Part shown: one piece after another, positions 13,931 to 14,015 of the stretch
Numbering within the stretch: position 1 is the first letter of the stretch
Layout of the letters: each line of letters starts with the position of its first letter
From: Candidatus Omnitrophota bacterium
GTDB taxonomy: Bacteria > Ratteibacteria > UBA8468 > B48-G9 > JAFGKM01
DNA: 14,015 bases
Direction of reading: 5' to 3'
NCBI GenBank assembly: GCA_023818745.1
Contig: JAMWBY010000032.1
Location: forward strand, 1-14,015
Position numbers and translations under genes: made by a program
Notes under the pieces: generated by a model
Databases searched by the model: none
Told to the model about the DNA's origin: nothing
The model's input: only the letters and a program-made list of their open reading frames with translations

Positions 13931-14015
13931 ATGGGTATTTGGATAATCAGAATTTTTTTTCTAGTATTATGTACTTTAACTGGATTTTATAGTTTTCCAT
14001 CTCACAAAATATTAG
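13931..14015 (+). CDS. N-terminus of a membrane-anchored protein (cut by window edge)
   Basis: The ATG at 13931 follows an AAGGAAG Shine-Dalgarno with about 5 nt spacing and a good promoter. Twenty-eight codons are visible. They start MGIWIIRIFFLVLCTLTGFY, a hydrophobic helix with one Arg, followed by SFPSHKIL. It is a signal anchor or first TM helix. The W-I-I-R-x-F-F start with a Gly-aromatic near residue 18 loosely recalls the N-terminal anchor of PIN/TRAM proteins such as YacL, but 28 residues are too few to assign a family. Confidence 0.6.
   Translation, partial: MGIWIIRIFFLVLCTLTGFYSFPSHKIL

Noticed and set aside
1..14015. CRISPR array, insertion sequence, phage or defence island
   Set aside because: I found no spaced direct repeats, transposase, integrase or recognisable defence gene. 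Gene content and codon use look uniform across the window.

Overview
This is a strongly AT-rich window (roughly 30% G+C by eye). Its proteins are rich in Lys and Ile. It comes from a bacterium with a Gram-negative-type envelope: it encodes apolipoprotein N-acyltransferase (Lnt), a Wza/SLBB-type polysaccharide export protein, a Wzz-like co-polymerase, a CsgG-family protein and an NlpD-like LytM protein. Compact operons, A/U-ending codons and a CXXC-type MnmA would fit an uncultured, probably anaerobic and possibly thermophilic lineage. The sequence alone does not let me name the phylum.

Layout. The window has two arms transcribed away from a 99-bp divergent region at 8109-8207. The left arm (8108 down to 1, minus strand) reads tRNA-Ala(UGC), nth, a LysM/degenerate-M23 lipoprotein, a dGTPase-like HD hydrolase, dprA, proS, panD, lnt, rnc, then a CsgG-family gene cut by the window edge. 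The genes overlap or nearly touch. Recognisable promoters precede the tRNA, nth and the CsgG gene, with a weaker one before proS. The right arm (8208 to 14015, plus strand) reads a five-SLBB polysaccharide export protein, a Wzz-like two-TM coiled-coil protein, a MarC-family membrane protein, a non-zinc medium-chain dehydrogenase, then mnmA and the first 28 codons of another gene, the last two each with its own promoter. There is no gene-free stretch above 300 bp.

How the genes fit together. The left arm is mainly housekeeping: DNA repair and recombination (nth, dprA), nucleotide pool (dGTPase), translation and RNA processing (proS, tRNA-Ala, rnc), beta-alanine/CoA supply (panD) and lipoprotein/envelope maturation (lnt, NlpD-like protein). 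The first two genes of the right arm form an exporter plus chain-length-regulator pair, but the window shows no tyrosine kinase, glycosyltransferase or Wzx/Wzy partner.

I see no new mobile, defence or CRISPR-like system. The points worth a second look are: promoters whose -10 boxes lie only 7-9 nt from the start of nth, the export gene and mnmA, which predicts leaderless mRNAs; a ProS lacking the editing insertion; an RNase III with a displaced catalytic Asp; a LytM domain missing zinc ligands; a CXXC-type MnmA lacking the second canonical cysteine; and a dehydrogenase of the zinc family lacking zinc ligands.
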